From assembly GCA_015061545.1 (NCBI GenBank), contig SUWJ01000018.1, positions 1 through 45,389 of the forward strand: a stretch of DNA of 45,389 bases, written 5' to 3'. The stretch is from Lentisphaerota bacterium. GTDB taxonomy: Bacteria; Verrucomicrobiota; Lentisphaeria; Victivallales; Victivallaceae. The notes below the pieces were generated by a model. The model saw nothing but the letters and a program-made list of their open reading frames with translations, was not told the origin of the DNA and ran no database searches. The position numbers were made by a program, and so were the translations under genes. Shown piece after piece: positions 1 to 6,245 of this stretch (positions are counted from its first letter, which is position 1; each line of letters begins with the position of its first letter).

Positions 1-2
1 TA

Positions 3-458
3 TTCAGCAGAGAGGCTGATATACGGGATTTTTTCAACCGCAAACTATATTTCGCTTCCGGCGTGGATGAATTGGATCGGGAATTAGAAAATAATTGCTT
101 TGATTTGGTGCTTTCTGCCAGAGAAAGTAAAAAATTTTCTGTTCCGCAAATATGTGATTTATTGACCGCGATCAAAGATAAACAGCAAGCCGATGCTCCA
201 GCGGATCTGCGTTATTATCTGTGGTATGATGCGTTGGCAAATGCGTTGCGTTTCGGATTTATCAATGCCGCCCATGACAAACTGCCGTTCGGCTGCAAAC
301 TGCAAATTGTGGACAGCGAAGCGGAAATCGTACAGAATTTTCTCGCTTCTTCTGCCGGAAATCCGTTGGATCTGGCAAATTTCACTGACGATATTAAAGA
401 TGATGAAGAACGGGAATTTGTCCTGAAAGTTTATCAGGAAATCATTCACAAGGATTAA
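3..458 (+). CDS. Unknown soluble protein, 5' end outside the window
   Basis: The reading frame is open from base 3, so the start lies upstream of the window. A GTG at 63 is available, but the 20 in-frame codons before it contain no stop and read like protein (ending ..KLYFASG), so this is the C-terminal 151 residues of a longer gene. The visible part is acidic, predicted helical, with no membrane segment and no motif I recognise. It ends six bases before the next gene, so it belongs to the same transcription unit as the small membrane proteins that follow. Function unknown. Because the cluster mixes membrane and soluble proteins, it could be a regulator, chaperone or immunity-type protein, but nothing in the sequence decides this. 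Confidence 0.75.
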   Translation, partial: FSREADIRDFFNRKLYFASGVDELDRELENNCFDLVLSARESKKFSVPQICDLLTAIKDKQQADAPADLRYYLWYDALANALRFGFINAAHDKLPFGCKLQIVDSEAEIVQNFLASSAGNPLDLANFTDDIKDDEEREFVLKVYQEIIHKD

Positions 459-464
459 AAATAT

Positions 465-842
465 ATGAAAATCACCGGTAAAGAATTGTTAGTTTTCAGC
501 TTGCTGCTGGCGGTAATAGTGATATTGGGAGCGATTCTTTATTATTTGTCACTGACAAGATCGAACAACTGCGAATATCATGCAGAAGTTAATCAGCGTT
601 TCAATGAAATGCTGGTGTTGGTACGTGTGGAAATTCCAGAATATTTAGTGGATAATCCTGATACATCCCAAAAGGAATTTGCAGAATACTGCAAAAAAAT
701 CAGAACCGAACGTGAATTTTATATCAACAGCGATTTAGAACATTGGAAAAATCCTGATCAAAAATCAGAAATTACTGCTATTTGTGATTGCTCTTCGGTA
801 AATGCAGGATATATTAAATTCAATGGAGAACGAGGACAATAA
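465..842 (+). CDS. Small membrane-anchored protein, unknown function
   Basis: 125 residues. One strong hydrophobic segment at about residues 8-28 (LLVFSLLLAVIVILGAILYY) follows a short Lys-containing N-terminus, so the protein should be a signal-anchored inner-membrane protein with about 95 residues outside the cytoplasm. The outer part has four cysteines (one near residue 36, one near 75, and a CDC pair near 107), which could form disulfides or bind metal. No family is recognised. It starts six bases after the preceding gene and its 3' end overlaps possible upstream starts of the next gene, which fits translational coupling within an operon. Start chosen as the first ATG of the frame after the upstream stop. 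Confidence 0.7.
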   Translation: MKITGKELLVFSLLLAVIVILGAILYYLSLTRSNNCEYHAEVNQRFNEMLVLVRVEIPEYLVDNPDTSQKEFAEYCKKIRTEREFYINSDLEHWKNPDQKSEITAICDCSSVNAGYIKFNGERGQ

Positions 843-846
843 AGGT

Positions 847-1377
847 ATGTGGAAAAGTTTAGTCAGAATTTGTATTGGTGTCGGCGTGATATTGGGCGGG
901 CTTTTGGCATTTGGAATCGGGTCGATTTTCTGGAAATCTTATACGATCAAACGCAATCCGGTTTATCAGACGACAATGACTGATTTTGAAATTTGTGATG
1001 AATTTGATGAGAATATTACACAAAAATTTGACAAACTTGGTATAAATAAGGTAGATTGTTTTATTTTTCAGGGACATCCGCAACGCCCGTCTTACTGGAT
1101 CTATATTGTTGGCAAATGTTCTGAAAATGCGAAATTACCCAAAACTTACCGTTTACATTCATTCGAGGAAGATATTACTGTTTTTACTGCTTTGAAACTT
1201 GCCGGAGCCGCTCCCGATGATTCTGAAAATCTCGGGAAGATAGCAGCCCGGTTTTATCGTTATAAAAATTGGGTGGTTTTCAAAATGTCGGGGGAACAAT
1301 CACCGTTTTTATTTGAAGATGCCGATAAGCAAGCCTATCTGGAAAAACATATCCGCAAACGGAGCGAAAACAAATGA
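847..1377 (+). CDS. Small membrane-anchored protein, unknown function
   Basis: 176 residues if started at the ATG at 847, just after the upstream stop (840-842). In-frame ATGs at 802 and 823 lie inside the previous gene and have no ribosome-binding site, whereas a GAGG lies about 12 bases before 847. Residues 6-32 are a glycine-rich hydrophobic anchor. The remaining 140 residues should face the periplasm; they contain an aromatic/charged segment but no motif I recognise. The last four bases overlap the next start (ATGA), a sign of coupled translation. General layout, one anchor plus a small outer domain, is shared with the genes on both sides, but I see no clear sequence identity with them. 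Confidence 0.7.
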   Translation: MWKSLVRICIGVGVILGGLLAFGIGSIFWKSYTIKRNPVYQTTMTDFEICDEFDENITQKFDKLGINKVDCFIFQGHPQRPSYWIYIVGKCSENAKLPKTYRLHSFEEDITVFTALKLAGAAPDDSENLGKIAARFYRYKNWVVFKMSGEQSPFLFEDADKQAYLEKHIRKRSENK

Positions 1378-1796
1378 CTGATACAGAAAATATACCGCAG
1401 GGAAATTGTGAAATATCCGTCAAGAATCCACCCCGCAAAAGCTGCTGGGGATGTCTTACTGCATTGATCGTTATATTGGCGTTGCTTGTTTTCGGGATTT
1501 ATAAACTTTGGACAATGGAAGTTTACAGCGGTAATATTGTTTCCCCCTGTGGGAAATACAGAGTCGATTATTACTATTATTTCAGAGAATCATTACTGCC
1601 CATGATGCCGGGCAGCAGCAGCGATAAATCCGGATGTCTTTATATTTACCGGCAATCTGATAATAAAATGCTTTTCCGGGAAGAAGTGCCAATGATACAG
1701 ATGGCCAGAGATATTAGATTTCATCAAGATGAACAAGGAAACACAGAAGCCATCTCATCTCCGACTTGGCTGTGGTTTGATGTGGTGAAAAAATGA
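1374..1796 (+). CDS. Small membrane protein with SPCGKYR motif
   Basis: 140 residues. A short soluble N-terminus of about 24 residues is followed by a hydrophobic segment (about residues 27-45, SCWGCLTALIVILALLVFGI) and an outer domain that opens with NIVSPCGKYRVDYYYY. The SP(D/C)GK signature recurs in the proteins at 3216 and 3764, always shortly after the last membrane segment, suggesting a shared small beta-rich outer domain in which a product such as a sensor or blade-like fold begins. Overlaps both neighbours by the four bases ATGA, so it is translationally coupled on both sides. No known family is recognised. Confidence 0.7.
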   Translation: MTDTENIPQGNCEISVKNPPRKSCWGCLTALIVILALLVFGIYKLWTMEVYSGNIVSPCGKYRVDYYYYFRESLLPMMPGSSSDKSGCLYIYRQSDNKMLFREEVPMIQMARDIRFHQDEQGNTEAISSPTWLWFDVVKK

Positions 1797-2326
1797 TCGT
1801 TTGGAATATCGCTTACATTCTTTATCTTTTATGCAATATTGCAATACTGCTCTTTGATTTCCCGGGATACCCTTTTTCAGCGATTGTGTTTCTACCGTTA
1901 CTGGTGAGTTTGTGGCTGGCGGGGATGGTTTGGGCTATCATTCTGCCTGTAAAGGCAATCTGGAAAAAAGAACGGCGGTGGTATTGGGCGTTTCTTCCGC
2001 TGTTTTGCATCATCGCAACTACGGTACTGCATTTTCTGCCCTTACCGTGGCGCATCTGGAACGCACAACTCACCTATCTCGGCAACCGTGCCCATTACCG
2101 GGAAGTAATAAAAAATCCGCCCAAAGAGAATCTGATTTCGCAAACCCGAGAGCGCACAGTTATCGGCTTTCTGCACGCGGAATCCATGTTGACAAGATAT
2201 GAAAGACGGATCGTTTATATTTCCGACGATGCTTTGCCGCAAAAAGAGATGTTTCCAATGGCAAATCAAATAACCGTTTACCGGAAACTTGCCCCGAACT
2301 GGTATTATTTGCAAGTGGAGTATTGA
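1793..2326 (+). CDS. Multi-pass small membrane protein, unknown
   Basis: 177 residues with three hydrophobic segments (about residues 5-22, 27-52 and 63-84) and a soluble C-terminal tail of about 90 residues containing many Arg, Glu and Tyr. The start is the ATG in the ATGA overlap with the upstream gene. The tail (ITVYRKLAPNWYYLQVEY at the end) resembles in general style the tail of the protein at 847, which has a similar run (RFYRYKNWVVFKM), but the similarity is weak. No recognised family or catalytic motif. Confidence 0.65.
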   Translation: MIVWNIAYILYLLCNIAILLFDFPGYPFSAIVFLPLLVSLWLAGMVWAIILPVKAIWKKERRWYWAFLPLFCIIATTVLHFLPLPWRIWNAQLTYLGNRAHYREVIKNPPKENLISQTRERTVIGFLHAESMLTRYERRIVYISDDALPQKEMFPMANQITVYRKLAPNWYYLQVEY

Positions 2327-2327
2327 T

Positions 2328-2678
2328 ATGCCGACGACAAAAATGAAACAACTTTTTTCAATGTTATTTCTTGCGCTGGCGGCGGGCGGTAGTGCGTGGT
2401 TTTGCAGCCGGAGTGCAGACGGACGACCGGCTGAATTTCTGATGATGTGGGCAGTGATCGGACTCATTCATTGCATCGTTGACTGCAAATTTCAAAAACG
2501 CTTTTTTAATTTGCAGATGTTTGGATTATATTTTGTCTTTTTATTGATAGGTTTTTCGCAGAGCGAACTTGACGAAATGGGCGGGATGCTGTATTATATT
2601 GCAGGAGCAGAAGTTGTTGCAGTTTGCATTATTTCGGAGATCATAAAGTGGATTTACAGATTGAAAAAGAGAAGTTAA
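2328..2678 (+). CDS. Small multi-pass membrane protein, unknown
   Basis: 116 residues from the ATG at 2328, one base after the stop of the previous gene. A TTG/ATG extension reaching back to 2289 would lie inside the upstream gene and lacks a ribosome-binding site. Four hydrophobic stretches cover most of the chain (about 7-22, 33-50, 59-77 and 86-107), leaving short Lys/Arg-rich loops, in keeping with a four-pass inner-membrane protein ending in a basic tail (RLKKRS). No function can be assigned. It overlaps the next gene by 31 bases. Confidence 0.65.
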   Translation: MPTTKMKQLFSMLFLALAAGGSAWFCSRSADGRPAEFLMMWAVIGLIHCIVDCKFQKRFFNLQMFGLYFVFLLIGFSQSELDEMGGMLYYIAGAEVVAVCIISEIIKWIYRLKKRS

Positions 2679-3208
2679 AAGAATATGCAAAAAAAGTAAA
2701 GGGGGTATTGTGGCTGCTCGGGGCGACATTTGCGGCGTTTTTGCTCTATGTCATAATGTTGGCTGTTATGTTTGGATTTATGGTAAATCCAGAGTCTCCG
2801 GATGCCGGGTCTGATTGGCAGGCGGTTTCAGACGCTGTTGTATTCGGTGGAATCATAATTCCGCTTTTGCTCCCGATGGCGATACTGTATTGGCGAAAAA
2901 TCAGGCTTGGCAGAACTGCGACCAAGGTATTTACAGCCATTTGCACAATTTCGCTGATTATGTGGCTCTGTGCTGAATTGGCATTTTTTCTGGGATTGAT
3001 AAGCGGAAGATTAAAAAGCGAATATTTATTATCCTTCATAATAGACACCAGCATATTATTGTATTTGGGAATCTTTGTACGAATATCAATATTATTCTCG
3101 TTATTGGTGATTTCAGAAAAAAACAAACGTGCCAAACAAATAGTCCTGCTTATTCTGTCATTTCTGGAACTTGCATTATTAACTCTTTATCTTTTCATAG
3201 GATTGTAA
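2648..3208 (+). CDS. Four-pass membrane protein, unknown (GTG start)
   Basis: 186 residues from the GTG at 2648. This start is chosen over a TTG at 2624 because a clear ribosome-binding site, GGAGA at 2636-2640, sits seven bases before it. The first 18 residues are charged (DLQIEKEKLKEYAKK), followed by four to five hydrophobic segments with a small outer loop near residues 50-65 (NPESPDAGSDWQ) and another near residue 115. The general look is of a DUF-type small integral membrane protein; no motif is recognised. It overlaps the 3' end of the previous gene, as expected in a compact operon. Confidence 0.65.
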   Translation: MDLQIEKEKLKEYAKKVKGVLWLLGATFAAFLLYVIMLAVMFGFMVNPESPDAGSDWQAVSDAVVFGGIIIPLLLPMAILYWRKIRLGRTATKVFTAICTISLIMWLCAELAFFLGLISGRLKSEYLLSFIIDTSILLYLGIFVRISILFSLLVISEKNKRAKQIVLLILSFLELALLTLYLFIGL

Positions 3209-3215
3209 GGCTGAG

Positions 3216-3767
3216 ATGATGAAACTTTTTCTGACAAACAATTTTTTTATTCACGGGGTGATCCTTGTTGCCGGAATAATCACCGCGTATCTCTATCTGC
3301 CGATGATTGCGTTATGGTTTCTCGGATATTCTTTTTACGGGACGTATAAACTTTGGCAAAAATTGTTTACGCATTATAAAAATAAAATTGTTCTCTTTGC
3401 GGGAGGACTTGTTTTAGCTGCAACGGCTCTGATCGCAGCACAGTTTTCGGGAGCATTATTCCTTGGTCTGAGTTTTGTATATTACCATGACATAAACCCC
3501 CGATTGATAACCGAAGTTTCACCGGATGGAAAAAATACGGCTATTCTCTCCCGGCAAGATAACAATAATTGTTATACTGTAAAAATAGACGAGCAAATTT
3601 TCTATACAAAAGCCTCAATTTACCATAACACAAAATTGGAATGGCAGGGAAATGATTGCTTTATCCTGAAAAGTTCTGATGTGGGCGACATTGAGTTCCG
3701 CAAAGAAAACGGCGTCTGGAAAGCCTCTCCGGAAAGCCTGATCCGCAAAAATGAGGGGGGAAAATGA
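3216..3767 (+). CDS. Membrane protein with SPDGK outer domain
   Basis: 183 residues. Three hydrophobic segments fall at about 10-30, 27-45 and 58-88 and are followed by an outer domain that starts EVSPDGKNTAILSR. The SPDGK element matches those of the neighbours at 1374 (SPCGK) and 3764 (SPDGK). The C-terminal 90 residues alternate hydrophobic and polar residues, suggesting a small beta sheet. The gene starts seven bases after the previous stop and ends in an ATGA overlap with the next gene. No function known. Confidence 0.7.
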   Translation: MMKLFLTNNFFIHGVILVAGIITAYLYLPMIALWFLGYSFYGTYKLWQKLFTHYKNKIVLFAGGLVLAATALIAAQFSGALFLGLSFVYYHDINPRLITEVSPDGKNTAILSRQDNNNCYTVKIDEQIFYTKASIYHNTKLEWQGNDCFILKSSDVGDIEFRKENGVWKASPESLIRKNEGGK

Positions 3768-4192
3768 AAAAGTATTTTTCAAACAAAAAGAACTGCCGTC
3801 AGCTTATTATTGCCGGGATCATCACAGCTTTTACTGCCCTGATACCGACAATTGCCAATATCCCGATAACCTATGCCGAAGCAACAAGTCCGGACGGCAA
3901 ATATAAACTCGTTGCTCAATATCCGTTGGTGGAGGGATTAAGCTGCTCACTCTCCATCGCACTCTCCATCGCAGGTGGAGGAGATCAAAACGGAACCTTG
4001 TTCCTGAAGTCATCCGATGGAATAGTATTGGCAAAAACTGCTATCGCCATGCAGGAGTTTCAGAAAGAAGCCGTTAAATGGCACTCCGATCACGTTGAAA
4101 TGAATTATATAAAATGGTTTTACGACGGCAGATTACCGGAAAATATAAAAATCATAGTGACAGATAAAGGTATTTTTGCCGAGCGCAGATAA
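3764..4192 (+). CDS. Small exported or anchored protein with SPDGK motif
   Basis: 142 residues. A basic N-terminus (MKKYFSNKKNCR) precedes one hydrophobic segment (about 14-34) ending in ITYAEATSPDGKYKLVAQYP, so the protein is either a signal-peptide protein cleaved near the Ala-rich site or a signal-anchored protein. The domain after it carries the same SPDGK(Y) opening as the proteins at 1374 and 3216, making these three the best candidates for divergent paralogues in the cluster. The coding sequence has an internal near-repeat at about 3948-3971 (CACTCTCCATCGCA twice) that gives a repeated Ser-Ile-Ala peptide. Function unknown. Confidence 0.7.
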   Translation: MKKYFSNKKNCRQLIIAGIITAFTALIPTIANIPITYAEATSPDGKYKLVAQYPLVEGLSCSLSIALSIAGGGDQNGTLFLKSSDGIVLAKTAIAMQEFQKEAVKWHSDHVEMNYIKWFYDGRLPENIKIIVTDKGIFAERR

Positions 4193-4209
4193 AAAAGGAA
4201 AATCGGATT

Positions 4210-4938
4210 ATGGGTATAATAGATTTTTTCAAACAGTTATTTCAGTCGGGCAAGACCGCCGCTTCGCATAAATCATATCTTTCCGATGCAGATTACCCGC
4301 CGAAACAGGCGATCCGTCTGATAAAAACAGCAGAACCGCACACCAGCAAGTTCGGTGGAAACCCCAATTTACCGGTTTCGATTCCCTGGCCCGAAACGCC
4401 GGAAGGATATGAAATGGATTTTATTGCCCAGATACATTTTCCGGAAATTCCCGATGGATTTGATTTGCCCGCTAATGGCACCTTGTTTGTCTTTTTTGAT
4501 TGCGATACCCACCCGTTTGGATTTGATGAAGAAGACAGCAAATACTGGAAGATCATTTATACGGATGAACCTTTGCCGGAAATACCGAGGGAGCGTATCA
4601 GCCAGCCAGAAACGCCGCTGAATCATTCAGAAACGCCGTTTCTCTTTCAGGAAGTATTCCTGACTTTTGAAAAATTTATCTCCCGGACAAGTGACGCGGA
4701 ACGGATCGGCGACGGTCAGGGACTGCACCAAATGTTTGGTTATCCGCTTTATATTCAAGATCCGGATATGGCTGCCGGATATGAACTTTTACTGCAAATC
4801 GATACCGATGGCGGAGAAAACGGACCGGAAGAAGGTTTTACATGGGGCGATTGCGGCAGATTGTTCTTCTGGATCAAGCCGATTGATTTGGCAGCCAGCA
4901 GGTTTGATGATTTGAAACTGGTTTTGGAATGTTATTAA
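4210..4938 (+). CDS. DUF1963 (YwqG-like) family protein
   Basis: 242 residues, cytoplasmic. The family signature is clear: SKFGGNPNLPVSIPWPETP near residues 38-56, then DFIAQIHFPEIP, LPANGTLFVFFD, and the conserved HQMFGYPLYIQ and LLLQIDTD segments in the C-terminal half, ending with a DCGRLFFWI strand typical of DUF1963. Length matches the family. Its biochemical role is not established; in Bacillus subtilis ywqG sits beside genes for a secreted deaminase toxin and its immunity protein, which is why the family is sometimes found with toxin-immunity clusters. It is the last gene of the compact run, 17 bases after the previous stop, with an AGGAAAA ribosome-binding site. Confidence 0.85.
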   Translation: MGIIDFFKQLFQSGKTAASHKSYLSDADYPPKQAIRLIKTAEPHTSKFGGNPNLPVSIPWPETPEGYEMDFIAQIHFPEIPDGFDLPANGTLFVFFDCDTHPFGFDEEDSKYWKIIYTDEPLPEIPRERISQPETPLNHSETPFLFQEVFLTFEKFISRTSDAERIGDGQGLHQMFGYPLYIQDPDMAAGYELLLQIDTDGGENGPEEGFTWGDCGRLFFWIKPIDLAASRFDDLKLVLECY

Positions 4939-5331
4939 CTATGATTCCGGATAAAGCAACAATGTTATCATATTAAAAAGAGAACTTGAAGTTTTATCCC
5001 GCACTTTGGTCAGACCAGTCGGATCAGTCAGACTTGTCTGACGGGTCGGGCGCCAAACACGTTGTAAGCTGCTGACATATTACCCACATATACTTTTTCC
5101 TGCAACATCATATCTTTTTTCCAATCATAAAAAGTCCCCGGACAAAGGTCTGTCTGGATCAATATATATTGGACTTCAAATTATAATTCCGGCGGCATAA
5201 ATCAATTTATTGTTTTATCCTGCGCTTTTTTCGCCCCCCTGAACAACGGCAATTTTCCTGTAATTATTTCTGTCCAGCTGCGGATTTTCAGTATTTTCAT
5301 AAAAAAATACCGGAAAAATCATCTTTTTTAT
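4939..5331 (+). other. Non-coding stretch between the small-protein cluster and mraZ
   Basis: I see no credible gene here. It holds a dense group of GTC/GAC words (5008-5048), a 12-bp palindrome CAATATATATTG at 5160-5171 and a 10-bp palindrome AATTATAATT at about 5179-5188. No convincing Rho-independent terminator for the upstream run was found. The region is AT-rich apart from 5008-5055. Confidence 0.5.
5027..5042. repeat. Perfect 7-bp inverted repeat GTCAGAC-TT-GTCTGAC
   Basis: Arms at 5027-5033 and 5036-5042 with a two-base spacer. A related smaller symmetry, GGTC-A-GACC, lies at 5008-5016, and the words AGTC and GGTC recur between them. There is no T-run after it, so it looks more like a protein-binding or repeat-derived site than a terminator. 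Confidence 0.5.
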
Positions 5332-5360
5332 TTGTATTTTGGAACAAATTGGATTATATT
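5332..5360 (+). promoter_or_regulatory. Candidate sigma-70 promoter of mraZ
   Basis: TTGTAT at 5332-5337, a 17-base spacer and TATATT at 5355-5360. The TTGGA array described next overlaps the spacer and -10 box, which is where a repressor would block initiation. Transcription would start about 35 bases before the mraZ ATG. Confidence 0.45.
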
Positions 5361-5373
5361 GGAACAAATTGGA
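5339..5373 (+). promoter_or_regulatory. Candidate MraZ box: four TTGGA repeats, 10-bp period
   Basis: TTGGA occurs at 5339, 5349, 5359 and 5369, each followed by exactly five bases, so the sites lie on one DNA face. Known MraZ operators are three or four short direct repeats (TGGGN in Escherichia coli) with five-base gaps directly upstream of mraZ. Position, spacing and copy number all fit autoregulation by the gene that begins 28 bases downstream, with TTGGA as a lineage-specific version. Confidence 0.65.
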
Positions 5374-5400
5374 ATAGATAGTCATTGTATAGGCGTTTTT

Positions 5401-5877
5401 ATGCTGGCATTTTGCGGACAGGACAGAGTACTGGTAGATGCCAACGGGCGAGTAAAATTGCCTGTGCATTTTGTAGAGGATTTTCTGGCTGACGGTAAAG
5501 GCGATGTCGTTTTTTATTGTCTGCCCGAAGGTGCGCTGGCTATTTACCCCGAAGCGGTATATTCGGAAATGCGCCGCCGCAGCGCCGAAGATATCCGCGC
5601 CGCCGCCGGCAGTATGCTCAAACGGCGGGATTTGCGCCGGGTCGGGGCATGGAGTATGTCGGCACAAATCACCCGGCAGGGGCGGTTGACTCTGCCGCAG
5701 GAATTCCGATTGCCGACCATGTTGGAACCGGGCTGCGAAGCGATTGTAGTCGGCAACGAGATCGGCGTGGAAATCTGGAACCTGAAACGCTGGCAGGATG
5801 AATTGAAGCTCATCAATGAGCATGAAATAAATCGCGGAGATCTGGAGTTATCGCAGGATCTCAAACTGGAAAATTAA
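5401..5877 (+). CDS. mraZ: Transcriptional regulator MraZ
   Basis: 158 residues from the ATG at 5401. An in-frame extension to 5332 would run through the promoter and TTGGA repeats, so it is rejected. The protein has the two tandem SpoVT/AbrB-type halves of MraZ: residues 1-55 (GQDRVLVDANGRVKLPVHF) and residues 80-135 (SAQITRQGRLTLPQEFR), each with the DxxGRxxLP-type core. MraZ is a ring-forming DNA-binding repressor of the division and cell-wall cluster that it normally heads. Here the usual next gene, rsmH, is missing; an 18-base gap leads instead to a small membrane protein. The C-terminal 25 residues are acidic and polar. Confidence 0.9.
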   Translation: MLAFCGQDRVLVDANGRVKLPVHFVEDFLADGKGDVVFYCLPEGALAIYPEAVYSEMRRRSAEDIRAAAGSMLKRRDLRRVGAWSMSAQITRQGRLTLPQEFRLPTMLEPGCEAIVVGNEIGVEIWNLKRWQDELKLINEHEINRGDLELSQDLKLEN

Positions 5878-5895
5878 GCAAATAAAGGAGAGGTT

Positions 5896-6126
5896 ATGAT
5901 GAAACTGATTGCTGTTTTCAACAATCGCACTGTACTCTTTATACTGCTGGCGCTGCTGGCGGTAACGTTGCTTGGCTCCAGCAGAAAAAATTTCAAAAAT
6001 CGTGACTTGCAGCAAGTCGCATTGCAGATCGCCAGCGAAAGTTCAGTAGCTTTGTGTTATGAAAATCAGCAGCTGGCGGTAAAAAATCCCGGCGTACTCC
6101 TGCGCGCCCACGCGTTAAAACATTGA
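5896..6126 (+). CDS. Small single-pass membrane protein, possibly FtsL-like
   Basis: 76 residues with an AAAGGAGAGG ribosome-binding site; a second ATG directly follows the first. A short basic N-terminus leads to one membrane segment (about residues 13-27, VLFILLALLAVTLLG), then a helical polar region (RDLQQVALQIASESSVALCY) and a tail ENQQLAVKNPGVLLRAHALK. That order, and the tail in the style E..L..P..(I/L)...A..L, resemble FtsL, the divisome bitopic protein normally found after mraZ and rsmH. Identity is too weak to be sure and the protein is shorter than most FtsL. It is cotranscribed with mraZ (18-base gap). Confidence 0.6.
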   Translation: MMKLIAVFNNRTVLFILLALLAVTLLGSSRKNFKNRDLQQVALQIASESSVALCYENQQLAVKNPGVLLRAHALKH

Positions 6127-6174
6127 TCGGTTGCCGACAAGGGCATTATCAGGTCAATATTGAAGTTTTGTGCC

Positions 6175-6203
6175 TTGAAAAAAAGCACTTCTGATGCTAT
6201 ATT
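6175..6203 (+). promoter_or_regulatory. Sigma-70 promoter of the DEAD-box helicase
   Basis: TTGAAA at 6175-6180, exactly 17 bases, then TATATT at 6198-6203. It lies in the 119-base gap after the FtsL-like gene and gives a leader of about 35 bases. Confidence 0.65.
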
Positions 6204-6245
6204 ATTAGTTCATATTTTTCACTTAAATTGATTGGATCTGTTTTA

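Noticed and set aside
5152-5171. CAATATATATTG palindrome as a regulator site
   Set aside because: AT-rich short palindromes are expected by chance here, and it lies about 160 bases before the mraZ promoter without other support.
4939-5400. tRNA or small-RNA gene in the longest gene-free gap
   Set aside because: No cloverleaf, no CCA end and no promoter-terminator pair framing a short transcript was found.
5401-5877. AbrB-type antitoxin of a toxin-antitoxin pair
   Set aside because: Two tandem SpoVT/AbrB halves, length of 158 residues and the upstream repeat array fit MraZ; the next gene is not toxin-like.
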